Assembly: GCA_001709035.1 (NCBI GenBank)
Contig: LVKA01000008.1
Coordinates: forward strand, 62,001 to 126,000
Direction of reading: 5' to 3'
Length of the DNA: 64,000 nucleotides
From: Candidatus Thiodiazotropha endoloripes
GTDB lineage: Bacteria > Pseudomonadota > Gammaproteobacteria > Chromatiales > Chromatiaceae
In this document: in pieces, positions 55,401-64,000 of the stretch
How positions within the stretch are numbered: the stretch's first letter is position 1
Layout of the letters: every line of letters starts with the position of its first letter
Program-made: the position numbers and the translations under genes
Notes under the pieces: generated by a model
The model's input: the letters and a program-made list of their open reading frames with translations, nothing else
Told to the model about the DNA's origin: nothing
Database searches by the model: none

Positions 55401-56205
55401 GTACGTTGCTGTGACAGAGGTGACTGAGGGCTGTCTCAATATGGTAAAGCGGACGGGAGACCTCAGATTCAGCCCGACGGGCTACATCATTGACCAGGAT
55501 CCAGGTTTCTATCTCCTGGGTTTCTACCAGGGACAATTCAAGGTCGTTGTCCGAGCTTGGGGCGGTTTCGCTTGTCTTGCCTTCTATCAGGTCGCTAAAC
55601 CCGTGCTCAAATTGCTCTATGAATTGCTGATTGAGTTTGTGCTGGTCTTTTTCCAGGCTGTTAAGTGCGAAAAAGAGACTGGACTGCTCCTGGGGATCGA
55701 CGGAATCAACGATGACCTTTTGCAGCTCCTTTTGAGCAACCGTGAAAAAATCGCTTAAACCGTGCTCCAGATAAGGTTTTGTGAGTGCCTGAATCTGATT
55801 CAGCAGATCCTGCTGCTGTTTTGGGTCGTGATGATTGTCGGCAACCCGGCTCTCCGAGTCAGCGCTGGATGCCTGGTGGTGAGGATAGAGTGACTCAAAC
55901 AGCCTGGTGCCGCTGCCGTTGGCGAAAGAGAGCCCCATGCCGCCATGGTCGAAGTAGACAACCCGTGCAGGTACCTGTTGTGATTCCTGCGGGACTATGA
56001 GAAGAATCTCTTCTCGATCGACTTCCGAGATGTAGCCGTGGGGTAGGGCTTCATTGAGACGGGTATCACTGCAGCACAGATAGACGCCGCCACGGGAAAA
56101 GTTGAGCATCCGGCAGTCATCAAAGCTCTCGGATTGATATTCGATTACCACCGGAATATCAATTTTCAAGCGTGGGTGGCGTCTGCGATTCCTTTGGTCT
56201 TTCAA
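52489..56205 (-). CDS. PilZ-DUF1631-GGDEF-EAL cyclic di-GMP protein
   Basis: The 1238-residue protein begins with a PilZ domain ([17 protein letters not shown], with the RxxxR motif and NFSRGGVYL). A long helical DUF1631-like region (about 135-780; [20 protein letters not shown]) follows. The GGDEF domain near 800-960 ([20 protein letters not shown]) has its signature as GRIGDDEF, so the second Gly is Asp and cyclase activity is doubtful. The EAL domain (about 985-1230) has EILLR for EALLR, [21 protein letters not shown] and [25 protein letters not shown]; the key metal-binding acids are kept, so it may hydrolyse c-di-GMP. No membrane segments are seen. Confidence 0.9.
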   Translation of the reverse strand: [1238 protein letters not shown]

Positions 56206-56545
56206 AGTTGTTGTCCTATCTGGTTAAGTCCATTTAATCCTTAGTGAATCTAGGGGTTATGGATTGGCTGTTGTTGATCCCTAAATAAGCTATAGGGTTA
56301 TCGGCAGAGTGTGTGTTTGGCTTTAGTCAATGGACCAATTAGTGACTGGGTGAATTGTTAAATAATGTTCTTTATGAGCCATTTGTCTGGATCCATAACA
56401 ACCACACCCCGGTTTTTTCAAAGTTGGCAATGGAGGGATCTAAAGCGCAGAATAGTGGTCAGTTTTAATGTCAGAAACCTGGGGCCTGTGAATGGGCCTC
56501 ATCAACGAAACTCAACCTGGCGAGCTGTGGATCTGTCTCAATAAC
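56206..56545. other. Divergent intergenic region, no gene seen
   Basis: The region separates the PilZ-GGDEF-EAL gene from the M48 peptidase gene and should hold both promoters. No clear regulatory site is identified. Confidence 0.4.
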
Positions 56546-58025
<1,480 letters not shown>

Positions 58026-58096
58026 CAGCTTCAAGGATTGGATCTCGACCCCACAAGCTATACTATAGCGACCCTTATTTTGAACCGGGACTGACA

Positions 58097-59446
58097 ATGG
58101 CCGGAAAACTCTACATCAAAACCTTCGGTTGCCAGATGAATGAATACGATTCATCGCGCATGGCGGATGGCCTGCGCGTGGCTGCCGGACTGGAGCTGAC
58201 GGAGGATCCGGAAGCGGCGGATGTGTTGCTGCTGAATACGTGTTCGATCCGGGAAAAGGCGCAGGAGAAGGTCTTCTCCCAGCTCGGGCGCTGGCGCCCG
58301 TGGAAGGAGCGCAATCCCGCACTGATCATCGGGGTGGGTGGTTGCGTGGCCAGCCAGGAGGGTGATGCGATTCGTCAGCGTGCGCCCTATGTGGATCTGG
58401 TTTTCGGGCCCCAAACTCTGCATAGACTGCCGGATATGGTGCAGCAGGTACGCCGAGAGCATGCCCCGCTTGTGGATGTCAGCTTCCCGGAGATCGAGAA
58501 ATTTGATCGCCTGCCGGAGCCCAGGGCCGAGGGTCCGACTGCCTATGTCTCGGTGATGGAGGGGTGTTCCAAATACTGCACCTACTGCGTGGTGCCCTTT
58601 ACCCGCGGTGAGGAGATCAGTCGTCCGTTCGACGATGTGATCACCGAGGTGGCCGGTCTGGCCGAGCAGGGGGTGAGGGAGATCCATTTGCTCGGGCAGA
58701 ATGTGAATGCCTATCGGGGGGAGATGCATGAGGGGGGCGAGGCCGACCTGGCGCTGCTGATCGAATACGTGGCTGCCATCGAGGGTGTCGAGCGTATTCG
58801 CTTCACCACCTCCCACCCGGTTGAGTTTTCCGACAGTCTGATCGATGTCTATGGTCAGGTCCCTGAGCTGGTGAGCTTTCTCCATCTGCCGGTGCAGTCC
58901 GGTTCCGATCGGGTGCTGGCGATGATGAAGCGGGGCCATATGGCGGTGGAGTACAAGGCCAAGATTGCCCGGTTGCGCAAAGTGCGTCCCGATATCACCA
59001 TCTCATCCGATTTCATTGTCGGTTTTCCCGGCGAGACCGAGGCAGACTTCGAGCAGACTCTGAAGCTGATCGAGGAGGTCGGCTTCGATCACTCCTACAG
59101 CTTCATCTACAGTCGTCGGCCGGGCACCCCGGCAGCGGATCTGCCCGATGACGTGTCGTTGGAGATCAAGCAACAGCGGCTGGAGCGTCTGCAGCAGCTG
59201 ATCAATACTCAGGCACAAAGCATCAGCCGCCAGATGGTGGGTACCACCCAGAGGATTCTGGTGGAGCGCCCGGCGAAAAAGGATCCAGCGCAACTGGCGG
59301 GTCGTACTGAGAACAACCGGGTGGTCAACTTCACTGCACCCGCTGAACTGATCGGCCAGTTTGTCGAGGTGCGGATTACCGAGGCACTGCCCAACTCCCT
59401 GCGTGGGGAGTGGCTGGGACAGCTCAAGGAAAGCGCTGTTGGCTGA
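58097..59446 (+). CDS. miaB: tRNA-2-methylthio-N6-dimethylallyladenosine synthase MiaB
   Basis: This radical-SAM methylthiotransferase modifies A37 of tRNAs that read UNN codons. The 449-residue product has the N-terminal UPF0004 domain with cysteines in [24 protein letters not shown] and [11 protein letters not shown], the radical SAM motif [53 protein letters not shown], and a C-terminal TRAM domain ([27 protein letters not shown]). It heads a miaB-phoH-ybeY-ybeX cluster. Confidence 0.96.
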   Translation: MAGKLYIKTFGCQMNEYDSSRMADGLRVAAGLELTEDPEAADVLLLNTCSIREKAQEKVFSQLGRWRPWKERNPALIIGVGGCVASQEGDAIRQRAPYVDLVFGPQTLHRLPDMVQQVRREHAPLVDVSFPEIEKFDRLPEPRAEGPTAYVSVMEGCSKYCTYCVVPFTRGEEISRPFDDVITEVAGLAEQGVREIHLLGQNVNAYRGEMHEGGEADLALLIEYVAAIEGVERIRFTTSHPVEFSDSLIDVYGQVPELVSFLHLPVQSGSDRVLAMMKRGHMAVEYKAKIARLRKVRPDITISSDFIVGFPGETEADFEQTLKLIEEVGFDHSYSFIYSRRPGTPAADLPDDVSLEIKQQRLERLQQLINTQAQSISRQMVGTTQRILVERPAKKDPAQLAGRTENNRVVNFTAPAELIGQFVEVRITEALPNSLRGEWLGQLKESAVG

Positions 59447-60413
59447 ACACCCTGAATCCCTGGATCTGGCTCTGGAGCCGGCCGACAACACCCGATTGGC
59501 CAATGTCTGTGGTCAACTGGATGAGCATCTGCGGCTGATCGAACGGCGCCTCGGTATCGAGATCAATAATCGTGGCAATCAGTTTCGTCTGATCGGTGAG
59601 AAGCACGCCATTCAGGCCGCTGAGCAGGTGCTGAATGATCTCTATCGCGCCGCCTCAAGTGAGCAGCTCGAACCGCAGCGGGTCCATCTCTTCCTGCAGG
59701 AGGCGGGGGTGGATGAGCTGCTGGATCAGAATCGGGGCAACGATCTGCCGGAGACGGTGATCAAGACCCGTCGGGGTTTGGTGCGTCCCCGGGGAGCGAA
59801 TCAGAAAGAGTACCTGCACAAGGTGCTGACCCACGATATCAATTTCGGTGTCGGCCCGGCCGGTACCGGTAAAACCTATCTGGCGGTAGCCAGTGCGGTG
59901 GATGCCCTGGAGCGGGATCAGGTGAGACGTATCCTGCTGGTCAGGCCGGCGGTGGAGGCTGGAGAGCGGTTGGGCTTTCTGCCGGGCGATCTGTCACAGA
60001 AAATCGATCCCTATCTGCGTCCGCTCTACGATGCGCTCTACGAAATGCTCGGTTTTGAAAAGGTCGCCAAGCTGGTGGAGCGTAACATCATCGAGATTGC
60101 CCCATTAGCCTACATGCGGGGGCGTACCCTCAATGAGTCCTTTGTGATTCTGGATGAGGCGCAAAACACTACCCCCGAACAGATGAAAATGTTTCTGACC
60201 CGGATCGGTTTCGGCTCCACCGCTGTGATCACCGGGGATGTGACCCAGATCGATCTGCCCAGAGGTCAGCAGTCGGGATTACGCCAGGTGACCGAGGTTC
60301 TGGCCCATGTCGAGGGGATCAGCTTTACCTTTTTCAATGCACGTGATGTGGTGCGCCATCCGGTGGTGCAGCGGGTCGTGCGCGCCTACGACGAGTTCGA
60401 TCAGCGTAACTGA
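59439..60413 (+). CDS. ybeZ: PhoH-family ATPase YbeZ
   Basis: The product of 324 residues has the KH-like N-terminal region and the PhoH ATPase domain: [22 protein letters not shown] (Walker A), [58 protein letters not shown] (Walker B), and [12 protein letters not shown]. It works with YbeY in RNA metabolism. The start is a TTG at 59439 (or CTG at 59436), chosen because CAAGGAAAG lies five bases upstream and it overlaps the end of miaB; the ATG at 59361 is deep inside miaB. Confidence 0.93.
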   Translation: MAEHPESLDLALEPADNTRLANVCGQLDEHLRLIERRLGIEINNRGNQFRLIGEKHAIQAAEQVLNDLYRAASSEQLEPQRVHLFLQEAGVDELLDQNRGNDLPETVIKTRRGLVRPRGANQKEYLHKVLTHDINFGVGPAGTGKTYLAVASAVDALERDQVRRILLVRPAVEAGERLGFLPGDLSQKIDPYLRPLYDALYEMLGFEKVAKLVERNIIEIAPLAYMRGRTLNESFVILDEAQNTTPEQMKMFLTRIGFGSTAVITGDVTQIDLPRGQQSGLRQVTEVLAHVEGISFTFFNARDVVRHPVVQRVVRAYDEFDQRN

Positions 60414-60421
60414 CAACCCCC

Positions 60422-60886
60422 ATGAGCAACTTGAAGTTGGAGATACAACGGATTGCCGAGGCATCCGAGGGTAGCCCCTCGGATCGGCAGCTGACGGCCT
60501 GGGCCGAGGCCGCCTTGGCAGATTCCGGAGAGCAGGTTGAGATGGTGATCCGGATCGTCGATGAGCCGGAGAGCCGGCAGCTGAACCGGGACTACCGGGG
60601 CAAGGACAAGCCGACCAATGTCCTCTCATTTCCATTTGAATCGCCGCCGGAAGTCGCGCTTCCACTGCTTGGCGATCTGGTGATTTGTGCCCCTGTGGTC
60701 TCGACAGAGGCGCGTCAGCAGAACAAAACCCTTGAAGCCCACTGGGCGCATATGGTGGTCCACGGCACCCTTCACCTGCAGGGTTATGACCACCAGGATG
60801 ATCAACAGGCGCAGCTGATGGAAGATAAGGAACGGCAGATCCTTCAGGCGCTCAATTTTTCCGATCCATACACAGACGAGAAGTAA
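60422..60886 (+). CDS. ybeY: Endoribonuclease YbeY
   Basis: This zinc-dependent ribonuclease matures 16S rRNA 3' ends and aids ribosome quality control. The 154-residue product has [32 protein letters not shown] and the metal motif [26 protein letters not shown] (HGxLHLxGYDH). It lies eight bases after phoH and overlaps ybeX (TAATG). Confidence 0.96.
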   Translation: MSNLKLEIQRIAEASEGSPSDRQLTAWAEAALADSGEQVEMVIRIVDEPESRQLNRDYRGKDKPTNVLSFPFESPPEVALPLLGDLVICAPVVSTEARQQNKTLEAHWAHMVVHGTLHLQGYDHQDDQQAQLMEDKERQILQALNFSDPYTDEK

Positions 60887-61590
60887 TGAACAGCGAAGAC
60901 CGATCAAGTAACGGTTCCTCCAACCGTTGGCTGGAACGCATCAGCCGAATGTTTGGCAGCGAACCGCAGGACAAGGAAGAGATCTACAATCTGCTGAAGG
61001 AGGCGAGTGAGCGGGAGTTGCTCGATAATGACGCCCTGAGCATGATGGAAGGGGCGATGCTGGTTTCCGAGCGACGGGCCAGGGATGTGATGACCCCAAG
61101 GGCCAAGTTGGAAGTGGTGCGGGCTGTCGATGACCTGGACGAGGTACTGAGGGTAGCTATCGATTCGGCCCACTCGCGGATGCCGGTGGTCGGTGAGGAC
61201 GTGGATGAGGTGCTGGGAATGCTATTGTCCAAGGATCTGTTGCCGTTCTTTCAGAAACAGCAGCGGGATCGCTTCGATATCCATGATGTGATGCGTGAAG
61301 CGTTGTTCGTGCCTGAAGCGATGCGTCTCAATCAACTTTTAAAGAACCTGAAAAAGAGCCGTAATCACATGGCCGTGGTTGTCGACGAATATGGTTCCAC
61401 GGCCGGTGTGGTGACCCTGGAGGATCTGCTTGAACAGATCGTTGGTGAGATCGAGGATGAGCACGATATTCCAGAGGAAGAGATGGATGGCGTTGTACAA
61501 GGGCCTGTTAACCCTAAAACAATACGTCCTGTTGTGCCTGAAAAAGCGCCAATCAAGGCGCGAGGAGAGAAGTTTGATTGTTCCAAATGA
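60886..61590 (+). CDS. ybeX: CorC/YbeX-type CBS-domain protein, C-terminally truncated
   Basis: The first ~204 residues match YbeX/CorC well: an N-terminal ERISRMFGSEPQDKEEIYNLLKEA, the CBS pair with RARDVMTPRAKLEVVRA, DSAHSRMPVVGEDVDEVLGMLLSKDLLPF and MAVVVDEYGSTAGVVTLEDLLEQIVGEIEDEHD. In relatives this is followed by a transporter-associated (CorC_HlyC) domain of about 80 residues. Here the homology stops at the exact point where an inverted copy of the interspersed repeat begins (61500), and 30 foreign codons follow, ending FDCSK. The loss of the C-terminal domain is due to a MITE-like insertion, probably with deletion. The protein may still be made. A role in magnesium/cobalt handling and ribosome biogenesis is known for intact homologues. 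Confidence 0.88.
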   Translation: MNSEDRSSNGSSNRWLERISRMFGSEPQDKEEIYNLLKEASERELLDNDALSMMEGAMLVSERRARDVMTPRAKLEVVRAVDDLDEVLRVAIDSAHSRMPVVGEDVDEVLGMLLSKDLLPFFQKQQRDRFDIHDVMREALFVPEAMRLNQLLKNLKKSRNHMAVVVDEYGSTAGVVTLEDLLEQIVGEIEDEHDIPEEEMDGVVQGPVNPKTIRPVVPEKAPIKARGEKFDCSK

Positions 61591-61786
61591 GCGACGAGCA
61601 ACGCCGAGTGGCGCTTTTTCGGGCACAACCCCCCCATATTGAAATAAAAAGAGGGGCTGGGACTGTTTTTGCGCCCAGCGGCGTTATCATTCGCTCATGT
61701 AGCCGAGCTACACTACACTCATTCTGCCTTGCAGGGCATAAAAACAGTCGCAGCAGGACGTATTGGATTCGTGTTAACAGGCCCTA
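61500..61786. mobile_element. MITE-like element with inverted terminal repeats inserted in ybeX
   Basis: The left end AGGGCCTGTTAAC (61500) and right end GTTAACAGGCCCT (61773) are inverted copies of the interspersed repeat. After a 7-base gap both ends continue with CAATACGTCCTG (as read inward), giving about 40-base inverted terminal repeats. Two long internal hairpins are nested inside: 61531-61551 pairs with 61609-61629 (20 of 21 bases match), and 61656-61676 pairs with 61734-61754 (18 of 21). No transposase is encoded. A clear target-site duplication is not visible. Confidence 0.8.
61773..61786 (+). repeat. Interspersed repeat, copy 7 (right end of element)
   Basis: GTTAACAGGCCCTA, followed by G, is the right terminus of the MITE-like element. 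Copy 6 is its left terminus, in inverted orientation, at 61500-61512. Confidence 0.85.
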
Positions 61787-61924
61787 GCCAAAGAGGTGGC
61801 TGAATAAGGCTATGATATAAAATATCCGCTGAATGAGTATGCCGATCAATCCGCCGCGAATGAAGGCTTTGATTGCGCGTGACTGAGTGCATTGGCGGCG
61901 TTCCGCAAGCTTGATGATCGGCAC
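61784..61924 (-). CDS. Possible 46-residue membrane protein ending in the repeat
   Basis: A reverse frame with GTG start reads MPIIKLAERRQCTQSRAIK and then AFIRGGLIGILIQRIFYIIA, LFSHLFG, with one hydrophobic segment, and stops with TAG formed by the repeat (rc of CTA at 61784). The start is weak and no family is recognised. It may be a small protein, a remnant or chance. It lies between ybeX and the hemerythrin gene. Confidence 0.3.
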   Translation of the reverse strand: MPIIKLAERRQCTQSRAIKAFIRGGLIGILIQRIFYIIALFSHLFG

Positions 61925-61994
61925 TTCGGTGTCTTGATGCCGTTGCGTGGCTTGTTCAGGGATTACAATGGATTTCTACTCAGAGGGACTTACC

Positions 61995-62462
61995 ATGATC
62001 AAGGTTGAGTGGCGCCAGGAGTTTGAAGTTGGCTATGAGCGAATCGATTTCGAACACAGGATCTTTTTGGGTTTGATCTGCGATGCCTCAGTGGCGTTGG
62101 AGCTTGGTTTGGATCACCAGCGAATCCTTCGACACCTTGAGGAGATCAAGCATTACGCGCTGTTTCACTTTATCAGTGAAGAGAACATCATGCTCGATAT
62201 CGACTATCCAGGCTTGGAAAGTCAAAAAAATGAGCACCAGATACTGCTTGCGCAACTGGACGATAAAATACACCAGTATCGAAATGAGGTGATGGATTTG
62301 GCCACCATAGTCGAGTTTCTTTTTGAATGGTTTGCGTTGCACACCACCCAGGCCGATACCCGATTGGGGCGTTATATCAGATCGTCTCAGAGTCGAGCTG
62401 CTTTTCCGTTTCCCCCTGAGACGCTTGGGCTGCCGCTCAATGAGTCCGTGAACACGGGATGA
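61995..62462 (+). CDS. Bacteriohemerythrin
   Basis: The 155-residue product contains the hemerythrin four-helix diiron site: H21 (DFEHRIF), H58xxxE62 (LFHFISEENIM), H81 (NEHQILL) and H116xxxxD121 (FALHTTQADTR), the usual five-His/Glu/Asp set or close to it. A preceding frame start at 61947 is not needed. Bacterial hemerythrins bind O2 for storage, delivery or sensing and are common in microaerobes. Its position between truncated ybeX and lnt is not the usual gene order. Confidence 0.88.
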   Translation: MIKVEWRQEFEVGYERIDFEHRIFLGLICDASVALELGLDHQRILRHLEEIKHYALFHFISEENIMLDIDYPGLESQKNEHQILLAQLDDKIHQYRNEVMDLATIVEFLFEWFALHTTQADTRLGRYIRSSQSRAAFPFPPETLGLPLNESVNTG

Positions 62463-62586
62463 GTCCACCGCTTGCTGCTACAATAGTGCGCCTTTACGCC
62501 TTCCGTCGGAGCCATGTTGATTCTGGGTCCTTACAGGAATTGCTTGGATAAATGATAAATAGATAGGACCAGTCAGCAGGTAGAGC

Positions 62587-64000
62587 ATGAATGATCGTGG
62601 TATGACTCGTTTGCTGTTACGCGCACCTGCTGTTTTTGCGGCCCTAGCCGGTGCATTGACCACCCTGGCGTTTGCACCGTTCGATCTCTGGATCATGGCG
62701 GTACTGGGTCCGATGCTGCTGTTTCTGATCTGGCAGAAGACGCCTGGCCCCTCCTTCAAGAGCGGTTTTTTCTACGGCTTCGGATTGCTTGGTACCGGGG
62801 TCTCCTGGCTCTATGTCAGCATTGCCCAGTTCGGTGATCTGGGGTGGCTGTTTCCACTCATCATTACCCTCGGATTCATTCTTTTAATCTCCCTCTACTA
62901 CGGTCTGCTCGGCTGGCTGGCCGGGCGATTCGACGGTTTCGGCGCAGGCCAGAAGCTGGCTCTGATCTATCCGGCTCTGTGGGTGTTGATGGAGTGGTTC
63001 CGGGGCTGGTTTTTAACCGGCTTTCCCTGGTTGCAGCCCGGCTACTCGCAACTCGATTCGCCGCTGGCCGGATATGCCCCGCTGCTGGGTGTGTTGGGGG
63101 TGAGCTGGATGGTCATGCTCAGCGCGGGACTGCTCAGCTGTCTGCTGATCGGTAAAAGCGGTCGGCTGTGGCGGGTTACTGCGCTGGCGCTGATCTGGCT
63201 GGGTGGCTGGTGGTCCACGAATATCGAGTGGAGCCGGCCTGCCGGTGACCCCCTGTCGGTGGCGCTGATCCAGGGCAACATCCCACAAGCGCAAAAGTGG
63301 CTGCCGGAGCAGTTGTCGCCAAGTCTGGTGCTGTATGCCAACCTGACCAAGGAGAATCTGGACAGGGATCTGATCATCTGGCCGGAGACGGCGGTTTCAG
63401 CCTTTCAGTTTCAGGTGGAAGAGGCTTTTATCGTACCGCTGGAGAGGCTTATCAGGGAGTCCGGTACCAACCTGGTGTTCGGTGTGGTGCAGATGGACCG
63501 GCAGCGGGATAACTACTACAACGCGCTGGTCTCCCTGGGTAATGAGGAGCGTGACCACTACTACAAAGGTCACCTGGTGCCATTTACCGAGTATCTGCCA
63601 TTCAAAGTCCTGCTCTGGCCACTGGTGGATCTGTTCACCATTCCGATGTCGGATTTCTCAGCGCGGCAGGCACCGAAGCCGTTGATGCAGGTAGGTGATC
63701 ATACCGTGGGTATGTCGATCTGTTACGAGGATGCCTTCGGTAGCGAAATGATCCTGGCACTGCCTGAGGCGGACTATCTGATCAATGTCAGCAATGATGC
63801 CTGGTTCGGTAACTCCCTGGCCCCCCATCAGCATCTGCAGATCGCCCGCATGCGCGCCCTGGAGAGCAGCCGCTACTTGTTGCGATCGACCAATACCGGT
63901 GTCTCGGCGATCATTGCGCCGAATGGCAAGCTTGCCGCAGTCTCGCCGCTGCTCGAAGAGGATGTTCTGCAGGGGGAGATTGTGCCGTTGAGCGGCCAAA
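62587..64000 (+). CDS. lnt: Apolipoprotein N-acyltransferase, partial (C-terminus beyond window)
   Basis: The enzyme adds the third acyl chain to the N-terminal Cys of lipoproteins in the inner membrane. The visible 471 residues show several N-terminal membrane helices (LAGALTTLAFAPFDLWIMAVLG, FFYGFGLLGTGVSWLYVSIAQFG, LFPLIITLGFILLISLYYG) and the nitrilase-type domain with the catalytic Glu in IIWPETAVS, Lys in YYKGHLVPFTEYLPF and Cys in GMSICYEDAFG. GVVQMDRQ and RYLLRSTNTGVSAIIAPNGKL follow. The usual neighbour ybeX (corC) lies upstream, separated by an inserted element and the hemerythrin gene. Confidence 0.95.
   Translation, partial: MNDRGMTRLLLRAPAVFAALAGALTTLAFAPFDLWIMAVLGPMLLFLIWQKTPGPSFKSGFFYGFGLLGTGVSWLYVSIAQFGDLGWLFPLIITLGFILLISLYYGLLGWLAGRFDGFGAGQKLALIYPALWVLMEWFRGWFLTGFPWLQPGYSQLDSPLAGYAPLLGVLGVSWMVMLSAGLLSCLLIGKSGRLWRVTALALIWLGGWWSTNIEWSRPAGDPLSVALIQGNIPQAQKWLPEQLSPSLVLYANLTKENLDRDLIIWPETAVSAFQFQVEEAFIVPLERLIRESGTNLVFGVVQMDRQRDNYYNALVSLGNEERDHYYKGHLVPFTEYLPFKVLLWPLVDLFTIPMSDFSARQAPKPLMQVGDHTVGMSICYEDAFGSEMILALPEADYLINVSNDAWFGNSLAPHQHLQIARMRALESSRYLLRSTNTGVSAIIAPNGKLAAVSPLLEEDVLQGEIVPLSGQ

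Noticed and set aside
58151-58939. 262-codon reverse frame inside miaB
   Set aside because: Antisense to a clearly conserved miaB; no family features.

Overview
The window looks like chromosomal DNA of a free-living or symbiotic gammaproteobacterium, probably of the Chromatiales type. The support is the gene order miaB-phoH-ybeY-ybeX-lnt, yicC, rph-rdgB and rep, a DUF2782 protein, several c-type cytochromes and many GGDEF/EAL and chemotaxis-type signalling proteins. The exact genus cannot be settled from the sequence alone. Most genes have moderate-to-high G+C; one stretch (about 46.9-50.6 kb) is clearly A+T-rich and foreign-looking.

Layout. 0-5 kb: an RND-type exporter cut by the window edge, a HAD phosphatase, L-serine dehydratase and an unknown protein. 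5-10.5 kb: a SUF iron-sulfur assembly operon (sufB-sufC-sufD-sufT-A-type carrier-sufE) with no sufS. 10.5-18.7 kb: signalling genes (a soluble CZB-domain receptor, a PhnD-like/PAS histidine kinase, a diguanylate cyclase) around a SIMPL protein and an acyltransferase/ThiF pair of exosortase type. 18.7-23.4 kb: a MacAB-like export system. 24-29 kb: electron-transfer genes, with a fused cytochrome-porin resembling Cyc2, a diheme cytochrome c and a monoheme cytochrome with an Ala/Pro linker; a tRNA-Arg(CCG) lies here too. 29-36.4 kb: rep helicase, LOG protein, DUF2782, an orphan DctQM TRAP permease pair, a methionine-rich membrane protein and tandem ~312-352 bp repeats that copy the end of that gene. 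36.4-45.3 kb: rdgB, rph, SRAP protein, HerA-like ATPase, DUF2780, YpfJ peptidase, YeaQ protein, a PP2C/Ser-Thr kinase pair and yicC. 45.7-51 kb: folE, a DUF302 remnant and a probable integron cassette array without integrase. 52-56 kb: a 1238-residue PilZ-DUF1631-GGDEF-EAL protein. 56.5-64 kb: M48 peptidase, gmk, miaB-phoH-ybeY, a truncated ybeX, a bacteriohemerythrin and lnt (cut by the edge).

The most unusual thread is a 14-15 bp repeat, GTTAACAGGCCCTA(A), present seven times. Twice it supplies the stop codon of a flanking gene. In inverted orientation it forms the ends of a ~287 bp MITE-like element, full of long hairpins, that sits in ybeX and removes its C-terminal domain. Other points for follow-up are the Cyc2-like cytochrome-porin with its diheme partner and the cassette array.
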